Origin: Cellvibrionaceae bacterium
GTDB lineage: Bacteria > Pseudomonadota > Gammaproteobacteria > Pseudomonadales > Cellvibrionaceae
Direction: 5' to 3'
Length of the DNA: 5,694 nt
Assembly (NCBI GenBank): GCA_027012915.1
Contig: JALUYN010000658.1
Span: 1-5,694, forward strand
Part shown: piece after piece, positions 1 to 5,694 of the stretch
Position numbering within the stretch: the stretch's first letter is position 1
Layout: every line of letters starts with the position of its first letter
Position numbers and translations under genes: made by a program
Notes under the pieces: generated by a model
The model's input: the letters and a program-made list of their open reading frames with translations, nothing else
Told to the model about the DNA's origin: nothing
Database searches by the model: none

Positions 1-1877
1 GTATTCATCAACTGTTCTACGGAGTCCGGTGACAGCATGCCCGCCATCTTCATCAGGCTGCCAGTGAGATTATTGATCTCATGAGGCTGTTTGATAATGG
101 CCTTTTCAATTAGATCTACCGCCTCTTCTGGTGTCAGAGTTGGCACAGAGTTATAAATCGAAGTTGGCCCAATCATGGGGGTGCGCACCAGCGGCATGTG
201 GATGTTGGTGAACTTGATGTTGTCGCTGCGGAACTCGCCACCAGCGCAGCGGGAGTATACGTCCAGGGCAGCTTTCGACGCGGCGTAAGCTGAGAAGCGT
301 GGCGTCACGCCAGCGGCAACGGCGATGGATGAAATATTGATCACGTGGCCGCTTTGCTGTTCGGTCATGGTGGGCAGGAAGCTCATGATCAATTTCACCG
401 GGCCGAAGTAGTTCAGCTGCATAGTGCGCTCGAAATCGTGGAAGCGATCATAGGTGAGCTTCAGAGAGCGACGGATAGAGCGTCCGGCATTGTTAACCAG
501 AATGTCGACGCGGCCATGGTCGTCCAGAATTTTCTGGGCCAGTTCGCCACAGGAATCGACGTTAGCCAGATCGCACGGATATACATAGGCTTCGCCACCC
601 ATGCTCAGAATATCGCGCTGAGTCTCTTCCAGTTTCTCTACGCCACGAGCCACCAGAATAACCTTGGCGCCCGCTTTGCCCAACCGGAAAGCCAGAGCCT
701 TGCCAATACCGGAGGAGGCACCGGTCACCACTACTACGCGACCGCGAACACGGCCTTCAAGAGTGCGCAGGCCTTCGCTGTCGGCATCAAGGTGACGTTC
801 CCAGTAGTTCCAGACGTTGCCAGCGTAGTCGCGAAGATCCGGAGCCTTGATGCCAGAACCCTGCAGCGCGCGCTGGGTATTGCGGCAATCATAGTAAGCG
901 CCGAAGCGCAGCATGCTCATCATTTCACGGGGCATTTCCAGTTGCTCGAGAAGCTTGTCAGAGGCGTACTTAATCGGTGGCATGTGATTGATGATGGAGG
1001 TCAGGGGCTTGGGCACAGCGCTGATCAGCTTGGAGGCATTCAGGCGCACAGGGAATTTCGGACCGTTGGCCGCTCGTGAGAACACCTGGATGGCGTCGCC
1101 CATGGTATAGGCCTTGGGGTCAGTGAGATGGAAGCACTGGCCATGATTGTCGCCCTGATGAACAATGTGGTCGATGGCCTGGGCAACATAGTCTACCGGT
1201 ACAATATTGATAGGACCGCCTTCGAGGCCAACAGTCGGCATCCAGCTCGGCATCACTTTGCGCATGCGCTGAATGCTCTTGAACAGGAAGTAAGGCCCAT
1301 CAACCTTGTCGATTTCACCGGTCTTGGAATGACCTACTACCATGGATGGGCGGAAGATGCGCCATGGTACAGCTTTGCAGTCGCGCACAATGCCCTCGGA
1401 GTCGTGCTTGGTACGCAGGTAGGGGTTGCTGTCCAATTCAACGGCTTCCTTGAACATCTTCTCAGTCCAGGTGCCGTGGTACATGCCGGCAGCTGCGATA
1501 GAGCTCAGCTGATTAAAACAGCCCACTTTCATGGCTTCTGCCAAGGCCAGAGCCTGACGGGTACCTTCCACATTGCTTAGGTATTGCGCTTCGGACGGAG
1601 CCTTAATGTCGTAGATGGCCGCGCAGTGGATAAACTCGTCGATCTTGCCTTCCAGCTTGGTGATATCTTCTTTGGACACGCCCAGCATCGGCTGGTTGAT
1701 GTCGCCGATGATGGGGGTCAGGCGGGTTTTGCTCAATTCGTATTTTTGGGCAATTTCATCCAGCTTGTATTTGGATGAAGCTCTAACCAGCACATAGATT
1801 TTTCCCTCGCGCTTGGCCAGCTCGCCAATCAGATTCTTGCCAATCAGTCCGGTACCGCCTGTCAAAAAGATATTCAT
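1..1877 (-). CDS. Two-domain SDR fatty acyl-CoA reductase (3' end cut by window edge)
   Basis: Probable NADPH-dependent cytosolic or membrane-associated reductase converting fatty acyl-CoA (or acyl-ACP) to aldehyde and then alcohol, as for wax ester precursors. I translated the minus strand: 625 codons without a stop, continuing past position 1. The N-terminal extended-SDR domain has TGGTGLIG at residues 6-13, SSIAAAG near 125-131 and a YLRTK (YxxxK) catalytic motif at 153-157. The C-terminal classical SDR domain has TGASSGIG at 385-392, NNAG at 462-465, serines 516-517 and YAASK at 531-535. The order and the conserved stretch around NNAGRSIRRSL match, from memory, the ~661-residue Marinobacter reductase Maqu_2220, so roughly 35-40 residues are missing at the left edge. 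The start is fixed because an in-frame ATG 12 bp upstream is followed at once by a TGA; no strong Shine-Dalgarno is visible. It is divergent from an XRE regulator. Acyl chain preference is unknown, and other SDR roles (aldehyde reductase, polyketide-type reductase) remain possible. Confidence 0.85.
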   Translation of the reverse strand, partial: MNIFLTGGTGLIGKNLIGELAKREGKIYVLVRASSKYKLDEIAQKYELSKTRLTPIIGDINQPMLGVSKEDITKLEGKIDEFIHCAAIYDIKAPSEAQYLSNVEGTRQALALAEAMKVGCFNQLSSIAAAGMYHGTWTEKMFKEAVELDSNPYLRTKHDSEGIVRDCKAVPWRIFRPSMVVGHSKTGEIDKVDGPYFLFKSIQRMRKVMPSWMPTVGLEGGPINIVPVDYVAQAIDHIVHQGDNHGQCFHLTDPKAYTMGDAIQVFSRAANGPKFPVRLNASKLISAVPKPLTSIINHMPPIKYASDKLLEQLEMPREMMSMLRFGAYYDCRNTQRALQGSGIKAPDLRDYAGNVWNYWERHLDADSEGLRTLEGRVRGRVVVVTGASSGIGKALAFRLGKAGAKVILVARGVEKLEETQRDILSMGGEAYVYPCDLANVDSCGELAQKILDDHGRVDILVNNAGRSIRRSLKLTYDRFHDFERTMQLNYFGPVKLIMSFLPTMTEQQSGHVINISSIAVAAGVTPRFSAYAASKAALDVYSRCAGGEFRSDNIKFTNIHMPLVRTPMIGPTSIYNSVPTLTPEEAVDLIEKAIIKQPHEINNLTGSLMKMAGMLSPDSVEQLMN

Positions 1878-1906
1878 AGTTCAGTCCATTAAAGTAAGTA
1901 GTTAGA

Positions 1907-1935
1907 AATCTAGTGATGAATCTAGTATTGATCAA
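1907..1935 (-). promoter_or_regulatory. Candidate sigma70 promoter for the acyl-CoA reductase
   Basis: Read on the minus strand, TTGATC (plus 1930-1935) serves as a -35 box (4 of 6 consensus bases) and TAGATT (plus 1907-1912) as a -10 box (4 of 6), separated by exactly 17 bp. Transcription would start near 1900, giving a leader of about 23 nt before the ATG at 1877. An equivalent TAGATT lies 12 bp further upstream (1919-1924) but has no matching -35. Prediction by eye only. Confidence 0.45.
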
Positions 1936-1943
1936 GTTTGATC
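1907..1943. promoter_or_regulatory. Repeated motifs overlapping the reductase promoter (possible operator)
   Basis: AATCTAGT occurs twice as a direct repeat (1907-1914 and 1919-1926, 12-bp period). TTGATC occurs twice (1928-1933 and 1938-1943, 10-bp period), the first as part of the perfect palindrome TTGATCAA (1928-1935). These sites cover both boxes of the predicted reductase promoter and lie between it and the divergent XRE regulator gene. A spacing of 10-12 bp places repeats on about one helix face, which suits a protein-binding site. Binding by the neighbouring regulator is inferred only. Confidence 0.35.
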
Positions 1944-2001
1944 TCTGGTCTTTTACATATGAGGTAAAGTCAGAATGCTGCCTGTTTGACGAACCAGCAT
2001 G

Positions 2002-2021
2002 ATCCGGTTTGATTGCCGGAT
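2002..2021. promoter_or_regulatory. CCGG-cored inverted repeat upstream of the XRE regulator
   Basis: ATCCGG (2002-2007) and CCGGAT (2016-2021) are perfect 6-bp inverted arms around an 8-bp centre, ending 40 bp before the regulator's start codon. The position suits an autoregulatory operator or a leader hairpin. A -35-like TTGACG lies at 1986-1991, with only a poor -10 candidate (TTGATT, 2009-2014) at 17-bp spacing inside the repeat. Nothing else coding-like is seen in the 184-bp divergent gap. Confidence 0.3.
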
Positions 2022-2061
2022 TATTAATGTTACTTTCGTAGAAAAATAACAGAGAGAGAAT

Positions 2062-2904
2062 ATGGAAGTAAGTGATCAGGTCTCACCGGGAGCGTTTGGC
2101 CGGCTGCTGCGATACTGGCGCCAAGTACGCCGTCTAAGTCAGGAAGACGTGGCCCTTGAGATCGAATCCTCCATTAAGCACATCAGCTTTCTGGAAAACG
2201 GCCGCTCTCTGCCCAGCCGGGATATTGCCCTGAAGCTCGCCCAGTTTTTTAGGCTCAATAGTTGGGAGACCAACTATCTGCTCGCCGCTGCCGGTATGGC
2301 GCCAGTGCAATCCGTGAAACCCAACAGTATTGAAGCTGAGTTTATGGAGAACTCTCTGGCGGCGGTAATGCGCGGTAACGACCCCTTTCCCTCGCTGATT
2401 ATCAACCGCTTTGGCGATGCCCACATGGTCAACAAGGGCTGGTTGGAGGTTATTGGAAACAGAGTGCCGTCGCTCAGTGATGTCCCCCATTTTAATCTGC
2501 TGGATATGATCATCTCCGAGGATGGCTTGCGTCCATATATGGACGATTGGGAGGAAAGCGTTTGTACGTTGCTGGTTTTCTTGCAGCAGGAAGTGCTGTT
2601 GTACCAAGACCGCAGCTCCATTGAGACGTTGCAGCGCTATCTAAAAGATAATCGCGTTCCCAGCGATTGGAAAGTTCGCGGTGCCAATCGTCTGACCACC
2701 GCGGGATTGTACACTCGAATTTCCATCCCGGGTACTGAACCCAATCTCTATATGCAGGTCTTTAATACCGTAGGGTTGTCACGCTTTATGCCTGAGCCTG
2801 CGCTGATGATCTACAGTATCTATCCCATGGATTGGTCTGTTGGGGAAGAGTGGCGTGAGCGTATGCAGGGTAAGGATTATTCCCACCCATTGTTGAAGTA
2901 CTAG
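2062..2904 (+). CDS. XRE-family transcriptional regulator with MmyB-like ligand-binding domain
   Basis: DNA-binding regulator of 280 residues. Residues about 12-66 form a Cro/C1-type helix-turn-helix: LLRYWRQVRRLSQEDVA leads into the HTH, IKHISFLENGRSLPS carries the recognition helix and the typical S-x-x-E-N-G-R signature, and LAQFFRL closes it. From about residue 107 the pattern DPFPSLIINRFGDAHMVNKG matches the start of the MmyB-like ligand-binding domain (a PAS-like fold), which runs to near the C-terminus. A member of this sensor family was, as I recall, crystallised with a fatty acid bound. A purine-rich AGAGAGAG stretch lies before the ATG. It is divergent from the acyl-CoA reductase and 22 bp ahead of a dehydrogenase gene, so control of one or both neighbours, plus itself, is likely. 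Ligand and direction of control (repressor or activator) are not shown by the sequence. Confidence 0.88.
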   Translation: MEVSDQVSPGAFGRLLRYWRQVRRLSQEDVALEIESSIKHISFLENGRSLPSRDIALKLAQFFRLNSWETNYLLAAAGMAPVQSVKPNSIEAEFMENSLAAVMRGNDPFPSLIINRFGDAHMVNKGWLEVIGNRVPSLSDVPHFNLLDMIISEDGLRPYMDDWEESVCTLLVFLQQEVLLYQDRSSIETLQRYLKDNRVPSDWKVRGANRLTTAGLYTRISIPGTEPNLYMQVFNTVGLSRFMPEPALMIYSIYPMDWSVGEEWRERMQGKDYSHPLLKY

Positions 2905-2926
2905 CCGAGTCTGTCTGTATCGTTTT

Positions 2927-3880
2927 ATGAAGATTGTTGTCACTGATGGTTTTACCTTAAACCCCGGGGATCTGTCCTGGGAGTCCATTGCCGCTTTGGG
3001 CGAGCTCACGGTTTTTGAGCGCAGCGATCGGGATCAGGTTGTAGAACGCTGCCGGGACGCGCAGTTGGTGCTTACTAATAAGGTGGTGTTGGACCGTGAG
3101 ACACTGCAGAGTTTGCCTAATCTGCGCTACATTGGAGTGCTTGCTACCGGGTATAACGTGGTGGATTTAGAAGCGGCTTCGGAACTGGGTATTGTGGTTA
3201 CCAATATTCCCGCCTATGGGCCCGCGTCGGTGGCGCAGTTTGTATTTTCGCTGTTGTTGAACATGGTGCAACCGGTGCACTACTACAGGCATCAGGTAAA
3301 GCAGGGCCGTTGGTCACAGTCTCCGGATTTTTGCTTCTACGATCACTCCATGCCGGAGCTGGCGCAGCTGACCCTGGGTATTATTGGCTTTGGTGCTATT
3401 GGCCGTAAGGTGGCCCAAATTGCCAGGGGGTTTGATATGCCGGTGGTGGTCGCGTCGCGCTCAGATCCTGGCGATCTGCCCAAGGGGGTGGAGTTTGTCG
3501 ATATGGATCAACTGCTGGTGCACAGCGATGTTATCAGCTTGCATTGCCCGTTGACGGAAACCAATGGCGGCATGGTCGATGGTCAATTTTTAAAGGCTAT
3601 GAAGTCTACGGCCTATTTGATCAATACCGCGCGAGGCCCCCTAATTGATGAGTTCGCTCTTGAAAAGGCGCTAAAAGAAAATCGTATCGCCGGTGCGGCA
3701 TTGGATGTGCTGTCGCAGGAGCCTCCTGCGTCAGGTCACCCATTGATGGCGCTGGAAAATTGTACGGTGACGCCGCATATTGCCTGGTCGACTCAAGCGG
3801 CGCGTCAACGTCTGATGGGCATTGCGGCGCGCAATATTGAGGCCTTTATCGCGACCCGTCCCATTAATGTAGTCAATTGA
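2927..3880 (+). CDS. D-2-hydroxyacid dehydrogenase (hydroxypyruvate/glyoxylate reductase-like)
   Basis: Cytosolic NAD(P)-dependent oxidoreductase of 317 residues, the usual length for the family, interconverting a 2-keto acid and a D-2-hydroxy acid. The N-terminus MKIVVTDGFTLNPGDLSW resembles glycerate dehydrogenase/hydroxypyruvate reductase (HprA-like) proteins. The nucleotide-binding loop is GFGAIG at 154-159. The catalytic triad is in place: Arg236 in NTARGPLID, Glu265 in SQEPP and His284 in TPHIAWST. After the second Rossmann strand the sequence reads VVVASRSD (173-180), with SRS where NAD-specific members carry an acidic residue, which hints at NADP(H) use. The start fits family N-termini, but no Shine-Dalgarno is visible (CTGTATCGTTTT precedes it), so translation may rely on coupling to the regulator gene 22 bp upstream. 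The true substrate (hydroxypyruvate, glyoxylate or another keto acid) cannot be told from sequence. Confidence 0.9.
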   Translation: MKIVVTDGFTLNPGDLSWESIAALGELTVFERSDRDQVVERCRDAQLVLTNKVVLDRETLQSLPNLRYIGVLATGYNVVDLEAASELGIVVTNIPAYGPASVAQFVFSLLLNMVQPVHYYRHQVKQGRWSQSPDFCFYDHSMPELAQLTLGIIGFGAIGRKVAQIARGFDMPVVVASRSDPGDLPKGVEFVDMDQLLVHSDVISLHCPLTETNGGMVDGQFLKAMKSTAYLINTARGPLIDEFALEKALKENRIAGAALDVLSQEPPASGHPLMALENCTVTPHIAWSTQAARQRLMGIAARNIEAFIATRPINVVN

Positions 3881-3882
3881 AC

Positions 3883-3919
3883 GCAGGTCTGTGTTAGCCT
3901 GCTTTTGAATTTTTCAAAA
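3883..3919 (+). terminator. Weak terminator-like hairpin plus AT palindrome between the dehydrogenase and qmcA
   Basis: GCAGG (3883-3887) pairs with CCTGC (3898-3902), one further G-U pair closes an 8-nt loop, and TTTT follows. Overlapping the T-run is a perfect 7-bp inverted repeat, TTTTGAA (3903-3909) with TTCAAAA (3913-3919), around TTT. The stem is short, so termination may be leaky. The element sits 3 bp after the dehydrogenase stop and 21 bp before the qmcA start. Confidence 0.35.
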
Positions 3920-3940
3920 CACTGTTTTTAAGGATGACGT

Positions 3941-4858
3941 ATGTTTGGTTTTGATATTTTTGCGGTGGTATTTGTAGTCTTGGGCATTATTTTGGTGGCC
4001 AAGGGCGTCAAGAGCGTACCGCAGGGTGAGGTGTGGACTATTGAGCGTTTCGGTAAGTACACCGGTTCTCTGAGTCCCGGTTTGCACATCATTATTCCAT
4101 TTATCGATGATGTTGGTCATAAGCAGATCGTCATGGAGCAGGTACTGGATGTGCCGCCTCAGGAAGTGATCAGCTCCGATAACGCTATGGTAACTACCGA
4201 TGCCGTTTGCTTTTACCAAATCGTAGATCCTGTAAAGGCCGCCTATGAAGTTAACGATCTGGATCGCGCCATGCGCAATCTGGTGATGACCAATATTCGT
4301 GCGGTGCTGGGTTCCATGGAGCTGGACGGCATGCTTTCCAACCGCGATACAATCAATATTGAGCTGCTGAAAAAAGTTGATGAGGCCACCAATCCCTGGG
4401 GTATCAAAGTAACCCGTATCGAGATTAAGGACATTACACCACCTCGAGATCTGGTCGACGCCATGGCCAATCAGATGAAAGCCGAACGTGAAAAGCGGGC
4501 GGCTATTCTCAAGGCGGAAGGCGAGCGTGAAGCGGCGATTAAGGTTGCCGAAGGTGAAAGACAGAGTCAGATTCTTAAGGCAGAAGGTGAAAAAGAAGCC
4601 GCGTTTCTTGAAGCCGAAGCCCGAGAGCGTGAAGCTCAGGCGGAAGCCAAGGCTACCTACATGGTGTCCGAAGCCATTGCCAAGGGTAATCCCCAGGCCA
4701 TTAATTACTTTGTGGCGCAACGTTACACCGATGCTATCGCTCAGATCGGCACGGCAGATAACAGCAAGGTAATTATGATGCCTCTGGAGGCCAGTTCTCT
4801 TATTGGCTCGGTGGAAGGTATCAAAGATCTGATTGAATCCGCCTCTGATAAATCCTGA
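3941..4858 (+). CDS. qmcA: SPFH/stomatin (Band 7) membrane protein, QmcA-like
   Basis: Inner-membrane-anchored SPFH-family scaffold protein, thought to organise membrane microdomains and often linked to membrane-protein quality control. It has 305 residues, the length I recall for E. coli QmcA. An N-terminal hydrophobic segment (about residues 4-21) is followed by the Band 7 domain (about 24-175), with conserved [32 protein letters not shown] and [16 protein letters not shown] long charged helix follows (about 177-245) containing AEGE repeats at exact 11-residue spacing. The tail keeps [12 protein letters not shown] and [12 protein letters not shown], both typical of QmcA. AAGGA (3930-3934), 6 bp before the ATG, is a good ribosome binding site. 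Its stop codon overlaps the ribosome binding site of the downstream NfeD gene, indicating a two-gene operon. Confident on family; the exact cellular role is poorly defined even in model species. Confidence 0.92.
   Translation: MFGFDIFAVVFVVLGIILVAKGVKSVPQGEVWTIERFGKYTGSLSPGLHIIIPFIDDVGHKQIVMEQVLDVPPQEVISSDNAMVTTDAVCFYQIVDPVKAAYEVNDLDRAMRNLVMTNIRAVLGSMELDGMLSNRDTINIELLKKVDEATNPWGIKVTRIEIKDITPPRDLVDAMANQMKAEREKRAAILKAEGEREAAIKVAEGERQSQILKAEGEKEAAFLEAEAREREAQAEAKATYMVSEAIAKGNPQAINYFVAQRYTDAIAQIGTADNSKVIMMPLEASSLIGSVEGIKDLIESASDKS
4502..4633 (+). repeat. Four in-frame 33-bp units encoding an 11-residue coiled-coil repeat in QmcA
   Basis: Residues 188-231 of the SPFH protein align as four 11-residue units: [33 protein letters not shown] and the diverged [15 protein letters not shown] recurs at 192, 203 and 214. 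At the DNA level the units have drifted at synonymous positions. An 11-residue (hendecad) period is characteristic of right-handed or straight coiled-coil helices in SPFH proteins, where it supports oligomer assembly. Confidence 0.75.
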
Positions 4859-4862
4859 GGAG
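4857..4862 (+). promoter_or_regulatory. Ribosome binding site deciding the NfeD start
   Basis: GAGGAG lies 7 bp before ATG 4870, an ideal distance, but only 1 bp before the in-frame GTG at 4864. This favours ATG 4870. The site overlaps the last two bases of the qmcA TGA stop, so translation of the two genes is probably coupled. Confidence 0.75.
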
Positions 4863-4869
4863 CGTGACT

Positions 4870-5313
4870 ATGGAGTGGATAACGCAATTGGAACCCTGGC
4901 ACTGGATGGCGTTGGGCATTGCCCTGCTGGCTATTGAGGTGGTGATTTCTACCGAGCTCTTGTTGGGTATTGGTTTGGGAGCGTTGCTCACGGCGCTGGT
5001 GTACAAGGTCTACCCTGATCTCAGTTGGCAAATGCAGTTGGTGTGGTTTGCGGTTCTCTCGATCGTCGCAACCCTTGTCTACTGGAAGAAGTTTCGCGCC
5101 TCCAAGCAGAAAACCGACAAGCCTTTGCTGAACCAGCGTGTACAGCAGTTAGTAGGTACCACCGCGTCTTTGGTGGAACCCATTCAAAACGGTCAGGGCA
5201 AGGTGCAGATCGCCGATGCGCTCTGGACTGTCAAAGGGCCGGACCTGGAAGCGGGCACTGCCGTTAAAGTGGTCGATGCTGAGGGAATGACCCTTATTGT
5301 AGAGCCTGTCTAG
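4870..5313 (+). CDS. ybbJ: NfeD-like membrane protein (YbbJ-type partner of QmcA)
   Basis: Small inner-membrane protein of 147 residues, the short NfeD form without a protease domain. Three hydrophobic segments (about residues 10-28, 30-46 and 55-71) are followed by a charged linker (KKFRASKQKTDK) and a C-terminal soluble OB-fold-like domain from about 85, starting LLNQRVQQLVGTTASL and ending GMTLIVEPV. This layout and the LNQR-QQLVG and G-G-v-i-D-a-W pattern match E. coli YbbJ as I recall it. Short NfeD proteins are regularly encoded next to SPFH/stomatin genes and are thought to bind them in the membrane. Here the gap to qmcA is 11 bp. An in-frame GTG at 4864 would add two residues but is too near the ribosome binding site. 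The function of the pair is not settled. Confidence 0.88.
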   Translation: MEWITQLEPWHWMALGIALLAIEVVISTELLLGIGLGALLTALVYKVYPDLSWQMQLVWFAVLSIVATLVYWKKFRASKQKTDKPLLNQRVQQLVGTTASLVEPIQNGQGKVQIADALWTVKGPDLEAGTAVKVVDAEGMTLIVEPV

Positions 5314-5362
5314 ACTTAACTTTGGTTTCGGGCAAAGTGCTTACACGTGGCTTTTAAGGGAG

Positions 5363-5407
5363 AGCAAAAGGGAAGGTAGAGCCCGGTATTTTGCTTTCCC
5401 TTTTGTT
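5363..5407 (+). terminator. Intrinsic terminator-like hairpin after the qmcA-nfeD operon
   Basis: CAAAAGGGAA (5365-5374) and TTCCCTTTTG (5396-5405) are perfect 10-bp inverted arms, extended outward by a G-T wobble and an A-T pair. The loop is long, 21 nt. The 3' arm is T-rich (TTTTGTT) and the 5' arm A-rich, so it could act as a terminator in either direction. It lies about 50 bp after the NfeD stop, where an operon end is expected. Confidence 0.6.
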
Positions 5408-5434
5408 GCCCCACCTGGCGCTACTCTTTATTAT
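5406..5434 (+). promoter_or_regulatory. Candidate sigma70 promoter for the PanP-like gene
   Basis: TTGCCC (5406-5411, 4 of 6 consensus bases) and TATTAT (5429-5434, 5 of 6) are separated by 17 bp. Transcription would start near 5441, about 29 nt before the ATG at 5470. The -35 box overlaps the outermost bases of the upstream terminator-like hairpin. Prediction by eye. Confidence 0.5.
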
Positions 5435-5469
5435 GCGCATCCTAATTCAGGGCAAATAACACGGTCACT

Positions 5470-5694
5470 ATGGCGGATATTAAAGGCCAGGCTGAAGCTA
5501 ATCTCTATAGCTTGCAGCGTATTTTCACCATTCCCGAGTCCAGTGGAGCCACCTTGGCGCAAATTGATGCCGAGATTTCTACCAATTTGGATGGTTTCCT
5601 GAGTGAGCGCATTGTCGCTTCCGAGAAGGATCTGACAGACATTGAGTCTGCCTTCGCCTCACCCCATATTCCCGATCAACCCTACTACGTCTCG
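5470..5694 (+). CDS. panP: N-terminus of a probable PLP-dependent aspartate 1-decarboxylase (PanP-like), cut by window edge
   Basis: Only the first 75 residues are present, in an open frame to the right edge. MADIKGQAEANLYSLQRIF starts the protein, then IFTIPESSGATLAQID, LDGFLSERIVASEKDL, DIESAFASPHIPDQP and YYVS. This spacing resembles, from memory, the N-terminal region of PanP, a glutamate-decarboxylase-fold pyridoxal-phosphate enzyme of Vibrio and related gammaproteobacteria that makes beta-alanine from aspartate for pantothenate synthesis. The catalytic lysine and PLP-binding motifs would lie beyond the window, so activity cannot be confirmed. The gene has its own predicted promoter after a terminator, so it is probably a separate unit from the NfeD operon. 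No clear Shine-Dalgarno precedes the ATG (ATAACACGGTCACT). Other group II decarboxylase-like proteins remain possible. Confidence 0.6.
   Translation, partial: MADIKGQAEANLYSLQRIFTIPESSGATLAQIDAEISTNLDGFLSERIVASEKDLTDIESAFASPHIPDQPYYVS

Noticed and set aside
345..1797. Several plus-strand open frames (345-1079, 1128-1580, 1584-1778, 1615-1797)
   Set aside because: They lie antisense to the long acyl-CoA reductase frame, which carries complete SDR motifs in two domains. Their translations show no recognisable domains and they are shadows of that gene.
2134..3009. Minus-strand frames opposite the regulator and dehydrogenase start (2134-2607, 2274-2621, 2779-3009)
   Set aside because: The plus-strand genes have clear HTH and dehydrogenase motifs; the antisense translations show no family features.
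3914..4720. 268-codon minus-strand open frame opposite qmcA
   Set aside because: The plus-strand frame matches the SPFH family throughout. The antisense product is low-complexity (F, L, G, H rich), mirrors the 33-bp repeats and has no recognisable domain.
4864..4872. GTG at 4864 as the NfeD start
   Set aside because: The GAGGAG ribosome binding site would be only 1 bp away; ATG 4870 has an ideal 7-bp spacing.
4488..5267. Short frames 4488-4772 (+), 4741-5031 (-), 4821-5006 (-) and 5025-5267 (+)
   Set aside because: They overlap qmcA or the NfeD gene in other frames and show no recognisable protein features. The Arg/Lys-rich 4488 frame is the shifted reading of the AEGE repeat.
5314..5469. 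A small gene or non-coding RNA in the gap after NfeD
   Set aside because: No frame with a start and ribosome binding site was found. The visible hairpin and promoter boxes explain the region adequately.
1..5694. A defence system, mobile element or CRISPR-like array
   Set aside because: All genes belong to ordinary metabolic, regulatory or membrane families. No transposase, integrase, terminal repeats, spacer-repeat pattern or tRNA was seen on either strand.

Overview
The window reads as chromosomal DNA of a gammaproteobacterium, probably a marine one. It has moderate GC by eye. The qmcA-type stomatin gene followed by a small NfeD gene closely resembles E. coli qmcA-ybbJ, the two-domain acyl-CoA reductase is of the type known from Marinobacter, and the last partial gene looks like PanP of Vibrio and relatives. 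A lineage such as Cellvibrionales or a Marinobacter relative would fit, but the genus cannot be fixed from this sequence alone. No RNA genes, insertion sequences, CRISPR arrays or phage genes were seen.

Layout: (1) Positions 1-1877, minus strand: a long two-domain short-chain dehydrogenase/reductase, most like bacterial fatty acyl-CoA reductases that make fatty alcohols. It runs off the left edge, lacking probably its last 35-40 residues. (2) 1878-2061: a divergent control region with a good minus-strand promoter, an 8-bp direct repeat, two TTGATC sites and a CCGG-cored inverted repeat. (3) 2062-2904, plus strand: an XRE-family regulator with a MmyB-like ligand-binding domain. (4) 2927-3880: a D-2-hydroxyacid dehydrogenase, 22 bp behind the regulator and probably co-transcribed. 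(5) 3941-4858 and 4870-5313: a qmcA/ybbJ-like membrane pair (SPFH/stomatin protein plus NfeD-like partner) in a tight operon. (6) 5363-5434: a terminator-like hairpin whose 3' arm abuts and slightly overlaps a good sigma70-type promoter. (7) 5470 to the right edge: the first 75 residues of a probable PLP-dependent aspartate 1-decarboxylase (PanP-like).

How they may work together: the most suggestive unit is the divergent pair of a fatty-alcohol-forming reductase and a regulator whose sensor-domain family has been reported to hold fatty-acid-like ligands. This suggests local control of acyl reduction (wax ester or fatty alcohol metabolism) by an acyl ligand. The hydroxyacid dehydrogenase may belong to the same regulon or simply sit downstream. 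The SPFH-NfeD pair is a membrane-organising module, and the PanP-like gene would feed beta-alanine into pantothenate/CoA synthesis. Any functional link of these last units to the acyl reductase is speculative.
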